From AG1 sp035559775 (lineage in GTDB: Archaea > Thermoproteota > Thermoprotei_A > Sulfolobales > AG1): DNA of 64,000 bases. Within the stretch, counting starts at the first letter, position 1, and each line of letters begins with the position of its first letter. The position numbers were made by a program, and so were the translations under genes. Positions 63,855-64,000 of the stretch are shown here, piece by piece. The stretch is from the NCBI GenBank assembly GCA_035559775.1, contig DATMAU010000025.1, positions 5,884 to 69,883 on the forward strand, written 5' to 3'. Under the pieces are notes generated by a model. That model saw nothing but the letters and a program-made list of their open reading frames with translations, searched no databases and had not been told where the DNA came from.

Positions 63855-63951
63855 GCCGCAGCCAGCTGTTTCTGATTTCATGAGGGTTTATAAGATAAGA
63901 GTTGATATTGAATCGTAGTTCTGTGGGGATATTATATAAGCTCTATATTTT
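63855..63951 (+). repeat. Promoter-like repeat R2a, second copy
   Basis: Matches 43667-43763: GCCGCAGCCAGCTG block, TTTCTGATTTCATGA, and a TATA-like ATTATATAAG at 63931-63940. Similarity is partial beyond the first 30 bases but keeps the order of blocks. Confidence 0.6.
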
Positions 63952-63971
63952 TACGGAAATGCCAACCCACG

Positions 63972-64000
63972 ATGAGGGTAGAGATAAAAACCCGAGTGGC
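63972..64000 (+). CDS. Start of an unknown gene, cut by the window edge
   Basis: ATG at 63972 reads M-R-V-E-I-K-T-R-V before the window ends. It lies 36 nt after the centre of a TATA box in repeat R2a, so a leader of about 10 nt is expected. The short length forbids any family call. Confidence 0.4.

Overview
This is a 64 kb chromosomal stretch from a crenarchaeon (Thermoproteota, class Thermoprotei). The evidence is the gene content: FEN-1 with a C-terminal PCNA-binding tail, an archaeal-type AlaRS, an Nre family DNA repair protein, TldD/TldE, a Sulfolobus-type disulfide oxidoreductase, a geranylgeranyl-reductase-like enzyme, an AcnX subunit and an 11-subunit complex I without an NADH module. 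Codon use is rich in AGG/AGA and ATA, TTG and GTG starts are common, and many genes have a TATA-like box about 20-30 nt before the start with little or no leader. I cannot place it to order or genus. I saw no tRNA, rRNA or CRISPR array.

Layout. 1-5.3 kb (minus strand): a cut CDF cation transporter, an AcnX large subunit (probably mevalonate-5-phosphate dehydratase), topoisomerase IA and a site-2 protease. 5.3-9.8 kb (plus): pyrophosphatase, Nre, a radical SAM lyase-like protein, AlaX and a PurM/HypE-like ATPase in one tight run. 10-12.8 kb (minus): tldE and tldD. 13.4-26.1 kb: two M20 hydrolases, a DUF2283 protein, a SpoIIM-like and an EamA-like membrane protein, an M1 aminopeptidase with a HEAT-repeat tail, a GlmU-like nucleotidyltransferase, a disulfide oxidoreductase, a DUF434 protein and alaS.

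27.0-37.2 kb is a continuous complex I operon, nuoA-B-C-D-H-I-J-K-M-L-N. It has the quinone and proton-pumping modules but no NuoEFG and no FpoF, so the electron donor must dock through another protein. 37.2-43.6 kb holds an Lrp regulator divergent from glutamine synthetase, a CtaA-like membrane protein, a VOC dioxygenase-like protein, a small zincin, an HTH regulator and a threonine synthase. 44-51.4 kb holds small unknown proteins, a ZPR1-like protein with a degraded zinc finger, a geranylgeranyl-reductase-like flavoprotein, and the NfeD/stomatin pair. 51.4-64 kb holds a DUF255 protein, a second PurM-like ATPase, FEN-1, a phytoene-dehydrogenase-like flavoprotein and a Dpp-type ABC importer that continues past the window edge.

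The most unusual signal is in the long gaps. A family of dispersed repeats of up to about 275 bp (four copies: 12.98, 26.5, 45.5 and 48.9 kb, one inverted) keeps a TATA-like 5' block in three copies, two small hairpins (one with a compensatory base-pair change), and a conserved 3' end, while reading frames are broken by indels. It looks like a family of structured RNA genes or transposon-end derivatives. A second family includes a perfect 97-bp repeat (26.3 and 43.9 kb) and a diverged promoter-like repeat of about 90 bp (43.7 and 63.9 kb), the latter leading into a gene start at the right edge.
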